Below are positions 31,101 through 40,428 of a stretch of 64,000 nucleotides of DNA, one piece after another. The notes beneath the pieces were generated by a model, which was not told the DNA's origin, did no database searches, and was given only the letters and a program-made list of their open reading frames with translations. The first letter of the stretch is position 1; every line of letters starts with the position of its first letter. Origin of the DNA: Agroathelia rolfsii. Taxonomy: Eukaryota > Basidiomycota > Agaricomycetes > Amylocorticiales > Amylocorticiaceae. The stretch lies in the NCBI GenBank assembly GCA_018343915.1, contig JABRWF010000001.1, positions 434,001-498,000 of the forward strand, read 5' to 3'. Both the position numbers and the translations under genes were made by a program.

Positions 31101-31718
31101 GGGGGTATGCTTTGCTTCTGCGTAACTGGGCCCCATCTTTGAGCTCAATTTTGTGATCCCAAGGCTTCCAAAGGGGCATTCTTTGAGAGGCCTCTTTTGA
31201 GAAGACTGACGTGAATTCGGACGCCCAATCCGGCAAGAGGCTGGAGGAGATTGTCATCCGATCGGGGTGTGTAACTTTTCCAGCAGACCAGTCTATTACT
31301 GGGTTTTCTAAGCGTAGCCAGTCAATTCCCAGGATCACATTTTCGAGGCCAATGTCGGTTACCAGAAAGGGGAGTTTCTTTTTAATTCCTCCAATACTTG
31401 TGTCGAGGATTGCGATTTCTTCGATCTTTCCTTGTGCATTTAGTGAATTGTCAATATTGTGTACAGGGATGCTACGAGGTAATTTTTTTGTGATTATTTT
31501 ATTTTCTTTAACGAATCGTGAATGAATAAAGGAGGAGGAAGCGCCTGAGTCAATCATAGCTAAAGTTACAAGTGAAGAAAAATGTCCATGGAACATAATC
31601 GGGATGTGGAGGTGCTGTCCATGCGCACCAGAAATGGAAACTGAGTTAAGAGAAAGAAATGAGGAAAATCTATTTGATAGGTATGGGTCGGCCGAAATGG
31701 CCCTTTCCGTCGACCCTT
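28186..31718 (-). pseudogene. Element N pol: PR-RT-RNase H-integrase-chromodomain, three stops
   Basis: Reads in the -1 frame after gag. Protease DSGASSSF at about 31525-31555, RT with intact HYIDDIIIG (about 30645-30670), RNase H ETDASNFATGA (about 30200), integrase SDMIVKL, SDRGPQF and GQTERLNQE (about 29060-29350), chromodomain EYLVEWKGYPGEDSWEKE (about 28370-28425). In-frame TGA codons at 29872-29874, 29740-29742 and 29524-29526, each one transition from CGA or TGG, all between RNase H and the integrase core. The protease-RT-RNase H part is therefore still open over 574 codons. Confidence 0.93.
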
Positions 31719-31728
31719 CTAAAAACCC
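31685..31728 (-). promoter_or_regulatory. -1 frameshift signal between gag and pol, element N
   Basis: Minus-strand heptamer GGGTTTT (31722-31728) in register G GGT TTT, then TAG. After 5 nt, GGGTCG (31711-31716) pairs perfectly with CGACCC (31685-31690), with an inner GCC/GGC stem. The pol frame is open across it. Confidence 0.78.
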
Positions 31729-33175
31729 GCCTTGTCTTTGAACGCGGCAAGCGCCATAGCTTGTTGCTCCACCAAGGCTTGTAAGTCAGCCATCGTCATC
31801 GTAGAGGACCCTTCGTTGATGTCATCGTTGGCGGCGGAGGTGCCAAGTTGGTCCGCTGATGGGGCAGGGGGCGCTGTTGTTGTGGTTGCCTGGATCCTTG
31901 GTATCTTGACACCCTTGGATTTGTGCAATTGGAGGCAAAGTGCCCCCATTGTTGGCAATTGTAACATTGCACTGTGCTGAGGTCACGGGGTGGTCGACGC
32001 GTACCTTGTACTATGGGAGCGGGTTGGACAGTTGGGGCTTGTGCGGCATTGATTGTGATAGGGTTAGCCGACGTTCCTTGATTCTGGAAGCGAGGTCTCG
32101 GCTTCCATCTATCAGTCCAGACTCCAGCATCTCGTAATCCTTCTTCTGCGTCTACGGCTGCTTCCATCAGATTCTCCAAAGAGTTGCGGCGCTCTTTCGG
32201 GTATCCTCCGATAACACCCTTGATTTTGGGGGACAGGGCCTGCCAGTAGCGTACTCTCAGATCTTCATCCGACAGCTTAGTTTGATTAGCGAGGGTGGAG
32301 AAGGTGGCTGTGAAGTCCGCTACCAAGGACGTCCCTTGTTTCAAGTCCTGGAGCTTTTGAAGGGCGATTCTTCCGAAGTCTCTTGCACCATACAGTACTT
32401 TGAATCGGGCGTAAAGGTCCTTTTCAAAATTGAAGCCCTTCGTGTCAATGGCGTCATCAAACTTTTGGCTCCATGCTTTAGGGGCGCCTTCAAGTAGGCC
32501 AACGAAGTATCGCGCCTTTTTCTGGTCAGAGGAGTAAATCCCCGGGTTTAACTTGATGTGGTTTTTGAAACCAAACACAAAGGATTGATATTTCGTCCAA
32601 TCTCCTGACTATTTCTCGGGGGACTGCCCGATCTCTTTTAGGGTGGAAGCGGAAGCAACGGTGGCGGGGGCTGGTTGCTCTCTTTCAAGCAGATCGGCAA
32701 AGCGGGCCTGGGTCTCTTGCATCTGTTCCATAGAGGTCTGTATGCGGGCTTGATTAGCCTGTAGAAGGGCCAGGATCTGACCGAGTTCTTGTGGAAGTGA
32801 CATTTTGGATGGTTCTTCTGGTGTGGTTTCTTTTCTCTTTTCACGGCGGCGTTCGCGACGACTCTTTGATGGAGAGGGATGGGGTACAATAGGTGATTCG
32901 GGGTACGAAGCCTCGGTAGTATAGCAACGGCGAAATTCAGATGGTGAGGGGTATTCTGAAGGGGCTTCTTCTTGCCCTTCTAGTGTCTTAGGTGGGGATG
33001 CCTGTGTAGATACGGCTTCTTCGTCGGATTCCTCTTCTTCCTCTTCTTCAGAAATATGCGGAGCCGAGCTCGACGCAATCTCCTTAGTGACTTCGGGTGG
33101 TGAGGCGGTGGATTTAGTGGCCCACGGGACCGGTACTTCTTTGGGCTTGTATGTAGTGCCCCTGCGTGTGCTCAT
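31719..33175 (-). pseudogene. Element N gag, one stop and one frameshift
   Basis: Starts at 33175 (MSTRRGTTYK). Has a Glu/Ser-rich N-terminus, a coiled-coil-like LLQANQARIQTSMEQMQE stretch (about 32700-32770), a capsid region (GARDFGRIALQKLQDL, about 32340-32390) and a zinc knuckle CYNCQQWGHFASNC (about 31930-31970). TAG at 32609-32611. The C-terminal part (MADLQALVEQQ...KDKAGF) is in another frame, so a short indel lies near 31800-31960; F keeps one frame here. Confidence 0.88.
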
Positions 33176-33637
33176 TCACAGAGCAAAAATGTGCGATCTT
33201 CTTCGTCACCGGTGGTCGTACCGGTTTCCTTATGCGGTTAGCGGGATTTTCTTCTTCTTCCGGGGCTAGAGCTTGCCCGTATCGTATTCACACAAAAATC
33301 ACACAAGGTTTGTAATGGCAGGGGGGGGTGGTAAAAGTGCCACTTACGCTTAGGAGTAATAAACTTTAACCCCCAATGAGGGCTCCTAGAACACCAAGCT
33401 TGTTAAGCCTGTTCTGTGCTTTGGATACAGCCAAAGAATCACGTGGGACGTACACGCTATCTCTGTCTTAACAGGGTTGCAAATAGGCTTTGGAGGGCGC
33501 TACGCAATGGCTTCCTGAAGTAGTTTACTCCTTACGTACTCAGAAGTTTGTATGTAAAATAAAAGAAGAAGAGTGCTCTTCGTAAGCGATCGCTAATCGC
33601 TTCTTCTCAGACCGTGGAAGTCCGAGGGATACCTGGT

Positions 33638-33650
33638 AGCTTCGACCTAA
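33638..33650 (-). other. Element N primer-binding site (self-priming type)
   Basis: Minus strand TTAGGTCGAAGCT next to the 5' LTR. AGGTCGAAGCT pairs perfectly with AGCTTCGACCT at 34034-34044 in the LTR. Confidence 0.75.
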
Positions 33651-34506
33651 TGTCAAGGGTACACTCTTGACTATATGACGTTGGGCTTGGAGAGCCTACT
33701 TGTGCACACAATCAAATAATATACTCCTTAAACAATTAAGTACTAAAGTACCCACGTAAGAGGGTTCCCACAGATACGCAAAATCCCTTTGTCTATTGAG
33801 GGCGCGCCAGGTACTTTATTAACTCTCACGTGATCGTCTTGTACTCAAGTTCACACACACACGCGTAAGGGGATTTGCACCGCCTTCCAGTAGAGGGGAG
33901 AGAGAGAGAGAGAGGGGGGGAACGGCTAGGACGTAAGGGCCTAGGCCAACAAGAAAATACCCTGAAGGCGAAGATTTCATTAGTAATCTATGTGAGAGAA
34001 TACAACCTGGGGTTTACTTGCCTGAAGGCAAAGAGGTCGAAGCTGAGCTCTTCAGGACAAGTTACATGCACTATTTATACTATTCTATAATGGTCCGTGC
34101 GCAGCATGGATGGTCTGTGCGTAGAGGGAGATAGAAGTATGAAAGTGGCAATGCAGGGGGAGAGCGTTTACCCTAACTCCACCGGGCATTCGTGTGGAGA
34201 TCCGTTTCCGGACCGATACCAGTAATCGTTAGGAATTGCTCAGGGAAGGAAGGCTGTGTTCCTGGGCTGTGCGTGATGGTGAAATAGAAGTACGTGCAGC
34301 CCCGAGATTACTCCTGTGGCGTGCGGCTTGGAACACGTGAGGGCCAATCACATGACCACTACACTGCCCACAGTCCACGCCCTAAAGGGTAATTTTTATA
34401 AGAGAAATAAAGAAAAAGGAAAGAAAATACCATAACTAATTAAATAAAGGTCCAAATAATACAAGAAAATAGTCGAAAAATCCGCAAAAATATCCTTCTC
34501 ATGACA
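33651..34506 (-). repeat. Element N 5' LTR
   Basis: 856 bp. On the minus strand TATAAATA (34072-34079) lies 35 nt upstream of the self-primer at 34034-34044. The predicted leader exon is 34022-34044 and the GC-AG intron 33962-34021 (60 nt). GA repeat near 33898-33916. Confidence 0.95.
34034..34079 (-). promoter_or_regulatory. TATA box and self-primer, element N
   Basis: TATAAATA with predicted RNA start 35 nt downstream at AGCTTCGACCT. Complementary to the primer-binding site at 33638-33648. Confidence 0.72.
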
Positions 34507-34628
34507 GCACCCCCTGGTGTCCGTGCTTGTCCTATGGGTCGTGATCCATCACAGTGTTGTCCCATTGCTTGTCTTTGTGGCTGGGACGGTCCTTGTGGCT
34601 CAATGCCTCTTGACGGCGGGTTCGTGCT
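34507..34628 (-). mobile_element. Inner S element interior, middle segment
   Basis: Alignable (reversed) with 62445-62548 of the outer S element: GATCCATCAC/GCGATGGATC, CAATGCCTCTTGA/TCAAGAGGCATTA. Ends at the solo G insertion. Confidence 0.7.
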
Positions 34629-35457
34629 TGTCAAGGGTACACTCCTTGACTGTGCAAAGTGTATACTCCTAACACTAAAATCTAAGTACTACACAAATAT
34701 GGTTTTCCCACAGATATGTTCCCTGATTTATTGAAGGGCAACACCGGGTACTCTTCCGTATCTATGTGCGAGGCTCCTACTCTTATTCTGATAGACTTAT
34801 AAACTATTTGAGGGGATTTCCGCCACCTCCGGTGTGATTGAATACTATAGCTGAGATGGGCTAGGCCCTGTGGAATGAACCCTGAAGGCGAAGTTTCATT
34901 GAGTAATACTATAAGAGAAATACAAACATGTAATACTTGCCTGAAGGCGAAGAGGTCAAAGCTGGCCTTTCAGGACAAGTTACATAGACTACTTATACTA
35001 CTTGCGGAAGCTCCGCGCTAGTTCCGCTGCAGAGGCAAAGAATAGAGGAAGTAGATTATGCAGGGGAAGACCTTTTCCCTAACTCCGACGGGCAGCCATG
35101 CGGAGATACAACACTTCCGGAGGTTCCGCACTCAGGAGCGGAGCTCCGCAGGAGCTCGGGAGCGGAAGCTTAGAGGTGTGTAACGGAACCAGTATCCGTT
35201 AGGAATTGGTCAGTGGTCGGAGGTTTGTACTCCGGAGTTGTGCGGAATGGTGAACAGGAAATGCACAACTCACAATTACTCCTGTAGCATGCGGCTTAGT
35301 CACATGAGGGCCAATCACCTGACCGTTCACTGCCTACAGTCCATACCCTAAGGGTAATAAAAGAAAAAGATAAGAGGAGACGAAAATTCATAAAAATAGT
35401 TCCAATAAAAATTAAATAATTTGCAAAAATTCTGTCCATATTTTCCAACTCATGACA
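34629..35457 (-). mobile_element. Solo LTR, family G
   Basis: 829 bp; duplication GTGCT (34624-34628, 35458-35462) is perfect. Close to the G LTR at 23146-23976. Confidence 0.93.
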
Positions 35458-35724
35458 GTGCTCATCCTGGGGTCATGATCCATCATGGTGTTGTCCCATT
35501 GCTCGTCTCTATGGCTAGGATGGTCCCATGGCTCAATGCCTCTGGATGGCGGGTTGCACGGCATGGCGGTGGGCGTGTTTGCCGCCATTTTGTATACATT
35601 TGTTGGGTGGTGAATTTTGGCTATGCTCGTGCTGAGCCCTTGGGTGAATGAATAAAGAGGTAGGGTGCATTGGCACCCCCCTAACGGCATTACTGGTGTG
35701 TGAGTGTGTGTGTATATGCGTGTG
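35458..35724 (-). mobile_element. Inner S element interior
   Basis: Continues the S interior; ends in a GTGTGTGTATATGCGTGTG repeat into which solo H inserted. It contains another copy of the GATCCATCATGG...CAATGCCTCTGGATGG phrase seen at 34545-34615, so the S interior has an internal duplication of about 100 bp. Confidence 0.65.
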
Positions 35725-37455
35725 TGTCATGACCCGCCAACGCACCCGGCCGCCGAACGTCCCGATCGTACACATCGACACACACGAACATCTACGACGG
35801 AGTCACTGGCGATGCCCTCCCTTCTGAGTCGCCGCATACCCCGTGCATCAGAAGCGTTTCCGATGTGTCCGCCGATGTTTCCCCGGAGTCATGTACAAGG
35901 CCGCCCCTTGCACTTCCTTCTCATCAATGGCACGCTTCTGTCCATTAGAGCATTCCACATGACGACAATACTTCTCAATGTCCATCCCCGAGTCTGTCAT
36001 GAGAAGGCAATTTCCGTCGATTTTTCGGTTATTTTCCTGTATTATTTGACTATTATTTAATTAGTTATTACATTTTCTTTCCTTTTCCTTTATCTCCTTA
36101 TAAAAATTACCCTTTAGGGCATGGACTGTGGGCAGTGTAGCAGTCATGTGATTGGCCCTCACGTGTACCAAGCCGCACGTCACAGGAGTAATCTTGGGGC
36201 TGTGTGCACTTCTTCTTCACCATTGCGCATAGCCTAGGAACACAGACTTCCTCCCCTGATCAATTCCTAATGGTTACCAGTACCGGTCCGGAAACGGACC
36301 TCCACACGGATGCCCGGTGGAGTTAGGTTAAAAGATCTCCCCCTGCATTGCCACATTTATGCTTCTACCTCCCTCTGCGCACAGACCACTAAAGCTGCGC
36401 ACGGACCTTTCCATAGCAGTATAAATAACGCATGTAACTTGTCCTGAAGAGCTCAGCTTCGACCTCTTCGCCTTCAGGCAAGTAAAACCAAAGTTTGTAT
36501 TTCCTTAAATAGATTACTAATATAATCTTCGCCTTCAGGGTTATATTCCTCAGGCCTAGGCCCATCGTCCTAGCCCCTCTTTCTTTCTCTATCTCTCCCT
36601 ACTATTTTACTTGGAGGCGGTGTGAATCCCCTCGTGTATGTGCGTGACACATTCATAAGAGCATCGATAAGAGAATAAGCAGAGTACCCGGTGCACCCCA
36701 ATAGATAAGGGATTTGCGTATCTGTGGGAAAACTTAATTTCTTAGGTACTTAGTCCTCGTGTTAAGAAAGTCTATTGTTTGATAGTGTCACAAGTAGGCC
36801 CTCCACGCCCAACATAACATAGTCAAGGAGTAGACCCTTGACAGAGTCGCCATGTGCCCGCACCAGTGGATCCTTCCTATCTGGGAAGATTGTGCTTGGT
36901 TCTCCCTCATGATCACACTCTAATTGATGATCAGACCACCGATGGTTCCGAAGGAATGCACCCCCGCCTTCGTGCACAGCGTGGCATGACTACCAGAGCA
37001 CGCGGCGCACGCTACTCCTTATTGTCCTTATTGTTTTCCCTTTATTTCTTTATTTATCATTTTCTCGACTACTGTACTTAGTATATATGTACTGTACCTG
37101 ATGTAGTAGTTACAGTAGTTGGAAAATTAAGTGTGTATCGCCCTAAACAAGCTTTACACCTGCTGCATAGCCAGTGGTCAACCTGTGGACTCAAGCGTCC
37201 TCGAGTGTCTCGTCTAGTTATCTCGTCTCCGCTTGATCTCTCTGCTCTATGCTTGATCTCGCCGGAACACCCACACTAACCTGCCGTGCGCTTGTCTGTT
37301 CACCGCGACACCCGTATTGCCGCAGGCTCCAAGATATCAAAGAGGCAACTCCACAAACCCACAGGGCTGCCATCTGGCAGTGAGTAGCTGTAGCAGTTAG
37401 CACTCCAGGGGCATCGCCGCACCACCCGAGCTAGCTGTGAAGGCAGCTCTTGACA
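35725..37455 (+). mobile_element. Solo LTR, family H, split by a solo F LTR
   Basis: TGTCATGACCCGCCAACGC at 35725 to GCAGCTCTTGACA at 37455. Flanks GTGTG (35720-35724) and GTATG (37456-37460), one transition apart. 877 bp after removing the solo F; the other H copies are 876 bp. Confidence 0.9.
35995..36843 (+). mobile_element. Solo LTR, family F, inside LTR H
   Basis: 849 bp, TGTCATGAGAAGGCAATTTCC to GAGTAGACCCTTGACA; duplication GAGTC (35990-35994, 36844-36848) is perfect. Confidence 0.93.
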
Positions 37456-37865
37456 GTATGCGTGTTATAAGTTGGACATTTTTCGCCTTTTTCTTACGAA
37501 CATGTACATATTTTTATTGTATTTTTACGATTTTTATTGACTGAGATACGGACAAAATACCTTGCAGGCGACATCTTGACATGCGTGTGACTGGCTGTGT
37601 TAGCCCCACATGACAGGAGTGCTCATGACAAGAGTATATTAGGAAGGCGGAGTCTAGATCATTCCTTTTCATCAAAAGGTCTAGACTCAGGAACCAGGGA
37701 CGTTCCGATCACTGTGCGATTACTAAGGAGTACTAGACTCATCATTCCAATTGGTTGCTCATCAGACTTAGGCACAAAGCACTGCCCCTGCATTCTAGTC
37801 ATTTCCGCTTACGAACCCTGCTGTGCACAGACCATCAAGGCTGCGCACGGGCCCTTCATTTTATG

Positions 37866-37911
37866 TATAAATACAAGCTTGTAGCCCTTACCTGAACCTT
37901 AGCTTTGACCT
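37866..37911 (+). promoter_or_regulatory. TATA box and self-primer, element B
   Basis: TATAAATA lies 35 nt before AGCTTTGACC (37901). The 3' LTR has AGCTTCGACC, the exact complement of the primer-binding site at 38472-38482; the 5' LTR copy carries one C to T change (a G-U pair in RNA). A 12-bp inverted repeat CCCTTACCTGAA/TTCAGGTAAGGG flanks the start. Confidence 0.72.
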
Positions 37912-37923
37912 TCTCGCCTTCAG

Positions 37924-37982
37924 GTAAGGGTACCCCCCCTCTTGTACACTTACATAAAAACTAATACACATCTCGCCTTCAG
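37924..37982 (+). other. Predicted 59-nt GT-AG intron in LTR B
   Basis: Donor CAG|GTAAGG, branch-like CTAATAC about 15 nt before acceptor CTTCAG. All three signals are good fungal intron consensus. The last 12 bases of the leader and of the intron are the same (TCTCGCCTTCAG). Confidence 0.55.
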
Positions 37983-38469
37983 GCTTGTTCTCCTAGCCTA
38001 CTCCCCCCTCTTTCCCTCTTGCCTATTTAGTGTAAGGCCTCAATGGCAACTAAGTAGAATACGTAAGCCCTAGTATCAGAGGGCCAGTTAAATCATAAGT
38101 CCTCAATACAAAGAGGCACTGCGCGTGAACCAAAATCCTGTTCATTCAGGTAGAGGCAGTAAGAAGTCCTCTCAGACATACGTAGAGCACGGTGGGCTAA
38201 GCCGCCTGTCTCGAGTAAGAACCATCTAAAAAGACTATTTGACGCAAAGCAAAGTATACGGGAAGACGCTTGTCTGGAGTACCGACCACTAGCCTAGCAA
38301 AGTAGTCAATTTGGTGGACTATTACGAAGAGCAGCAACGGGAGCATGTGCGTGTCTGCTTCTATAAGCCAACCTAGTAACATGTTGTAAAAAGGGGTCTT
38401 ATAGCCCATCCCTCGTACCTTTGAGAGGGTTAACGTTTGTTGGTTACGTCAAGCGTGCAAGCCTTGACA

Positions 38470-38484
38470 TTAGGTCGAAGCTAT
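38470..38484 (+). other. Element B primer-binding site (self-priming type)
   Basis: TTAGGTCGAAGCTAT follows the LTR; AGGTCGAAGCT pairs with the LTR self-primer. Confidence 0.75.
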
Positions 38485-38883
38485 ACCTAAACCACCCATT
38501 GAGCCTTAGCTCCAGGTGTGCAGTTCCAGATATCTGCAAAATAGCATAAGCCAAGAAATTCTTTTATTTTTCCCATTTGTAAGCACACGAAAACTTTGAA
38601 CTGTTTGTGGAAGCAATTGGTAGAGAAATAAACCTCTCTATTCAACCCATTTCGATTTTGGCTTGTTAGTACCTGTACTTCCAGGGAAAACTTGTGTCGT
38701 TACCCAAAGGCGCTAGTGTGGAGTTAGTCCACTGCTTCTAGGGATACCTCTTTAGGTGTAAAACTGCTTAGTTTTCATGCGCATTTTTACTATACATTTT
38801 TACTACGTTACCAGAAGGTGGTCAGCTTACCGCCTTGTTTTGAAGAAGACAAATCTGTGTGTTGAGCCTCCGCTCCACTGTTT
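38485..38883 (+). other. Element B untranslated leader
   Basis: About 400 nt between primer-binding site and gag, similar in length to the leader of G. No open frame of note. It presumably carries packaging signals; none identifiable by eye. Confidence 0.5.
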
Positions 38884-40398
38884 ATGAGCCAATCCAGAAA
38901 AGGAAAGGCTCCCGTACAACCCGCCGCTAAGACCTCTGCCCGACCCTCCGTATCCGCACCCGCTCCTCAGCCAACCTTTTCTCAGCCCCCAAAAGTACCT
39001 ACGCCACCCAAAGTTCCTTCCCCTCCTAAATCCGCATCACCCGAAGAATCCGAGGAGGAAGAAGACGAAGAGGAGGAACCTGAGGAAGAGACCTATCCCT
39101 CCCCTTCCGAATATCGAGAACCCGAACCAGCCCCCGAACCCATTGCTTCTCACACTCGCTCACGTGTACCCACACCTGCTGTAACTCCAAAAATTCGTAC
39201 TCCAATTCCTACCCCACGTACCCGTACCCCTGCAGTCACCCGTCCTTCCTCTCCAACAATGTCTTCCGGATTCGAACAGTTTATGGGTCAGATGTTGGAA
39301 ATGCAACGTCAGACCACCGAAATGATGCGGCATATGACCGAGACTCAGCGAAAGCTAGTAGAAATTGCTGATTGCCCAGCACCTGCCCCCGCCCCTGTAC
39401 CAGCACCTGCCCCGTAGGTTATCACGGTGGCCTCAACCAAGGAAAGAGGCAAGGAGCCCTCGAAATTCATAGATGACCATGAAAAGTATAAGGACTTCAT
39501 CCTAGGTTTTGAAAATTACCTGGGATTGAACCCCACCTTGTATAGTATGGATCGCGATAAAGGGAGACTGTTGATTTCTTTGCTTGAAGGAGGTCCTAGG
39601 AGGTGGTCAGAAAAGTGGTCAGACATGATCAAGGCTGAGGAAGAAGGAGAAGTTAAGAAGGAATCCCCTTTCGTCTTCAACGACTTCTACAAGGCCTTCA
39701 GGGGTCTCTACGGATCATGGGACTATAAGCGTTCAGCCCTAGACAAGATCAAAGGAATGAAGCAGGGATCTAGAAGTACGCAAGATTACATAACGGACTT
39801 CTGGGCAACTGCTCAACAAACGGACCTATCTGAGGAAGACTGGCGTGTGCGTTTCCTAGATGGATTGAACCCCAAGATTCGGAATGTACTTGGTGGTTGG
39901 GATCAAACCAACCTAGAAACGGTGCAGAAGGCCATGGATGCAGCCCTGCAAGCCGAACAAGGACTCTGATCTGCAGGCTTATGGCAGGACACGTGGAGAC
40001 CTCGGGTCCCTGTAGCTGGGTCGGCTACAAACCCTATCATGATTAACGCGGCTCAAGTTGCTATGCCTTCAACCAGCCAACCCTCTTTTCAGGGAAGACC
40101 ATCGTTCCTGCCTAGGGATTGGTCAAAGGCTCAGTGTTTCCATTGTGGCCAACTAGGTCACCCCAAGCGTCATTGCCCCCTTCTCGGATACAAACCTCGC
40201 CCACTTACTCCCACTGGACAAGCCTCTATATCTGCCTCCGTCCAACTAGCAGCCATACCAGTTGCCCCCTCTGTACCTGCCCCGCCTTCTACCTCAACAA
40301 ACCCACCCGCGTATACGGTCCCTGACCATGTAATGCAGATCATGGAGGAGCAGGCAGCCGCCATTGCTGCACTCAAGGACCAGATGGGTTTTTCCTAA
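38884..40398 (+). pseudogene. Element B gag, two stops
   Basis: Pro/Ala-rich N-terminus with an acidic block (about 39040-39090), capsid region FILGFENYLGLNP (about 39495) and SWDYKRSALDKIKGM, then zinc knuckle CFHCGQLGHPKRHC (about 40135-40176). TAG at 39415-39417 and TGA at 39967-39969 interrupt it; both are single transitions from CAG and CGA. Ends KDQMGFS-stop at the shift site. Confidence 0.88.
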
Positions 40399-40428
40399 GG
40401 TCAGCTGAAAGGGCTATTCAGTCTGACC
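40386..40428 (+). promoter_or_regulatory. -1 frameshift signal between gag and pol, element B
   Basis: Heptamer G GGT TTT (40386-40392). GGTCAG (40399-40404) pairs perfectly with CTGACC (40423-40428) after a 6-nt spacer. Here one sense codon (TCC) separates the heptamer from the TAA. Pol is open in the -1 frame. Confidence 0.78.

Larger units (their letters stand above)
27319..34506 (-). mobile_element. Element N: full-length chromovirus, family F (7188 bp)
   Basis: LTRs 27319-28174 and 33651-34506 (856 bp each) differ by only a few transitions that I can see. The duplication GCACC (27314-27318, 34507-34511) is perfect. The interior has gag and pol with few lesions and an intact YIDD motif, so it is younger than F, G, B and K. 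Confidence 0.96.
37463..38469 (+). repeat. Element B 5' LTR
   Basis: 1007 bp. TATAAATA at 37866, predicted leader exon 37901-37923, predicted GT-AG intron 37924-37982. Confidence 0.95.

Noticed and set aside
34507..35724. Protein gene in the S interior
   Set aside because: Open frames there are short, differ between the two S copies and lack motifs.
37901..37982. Riboswitch or attenuator in the LTR leader
   Set aside because: Hairpin arms and repeated CTTCAG could suggest it, but splice consensus and primer complementarity explain the same bases better in a fungal element.
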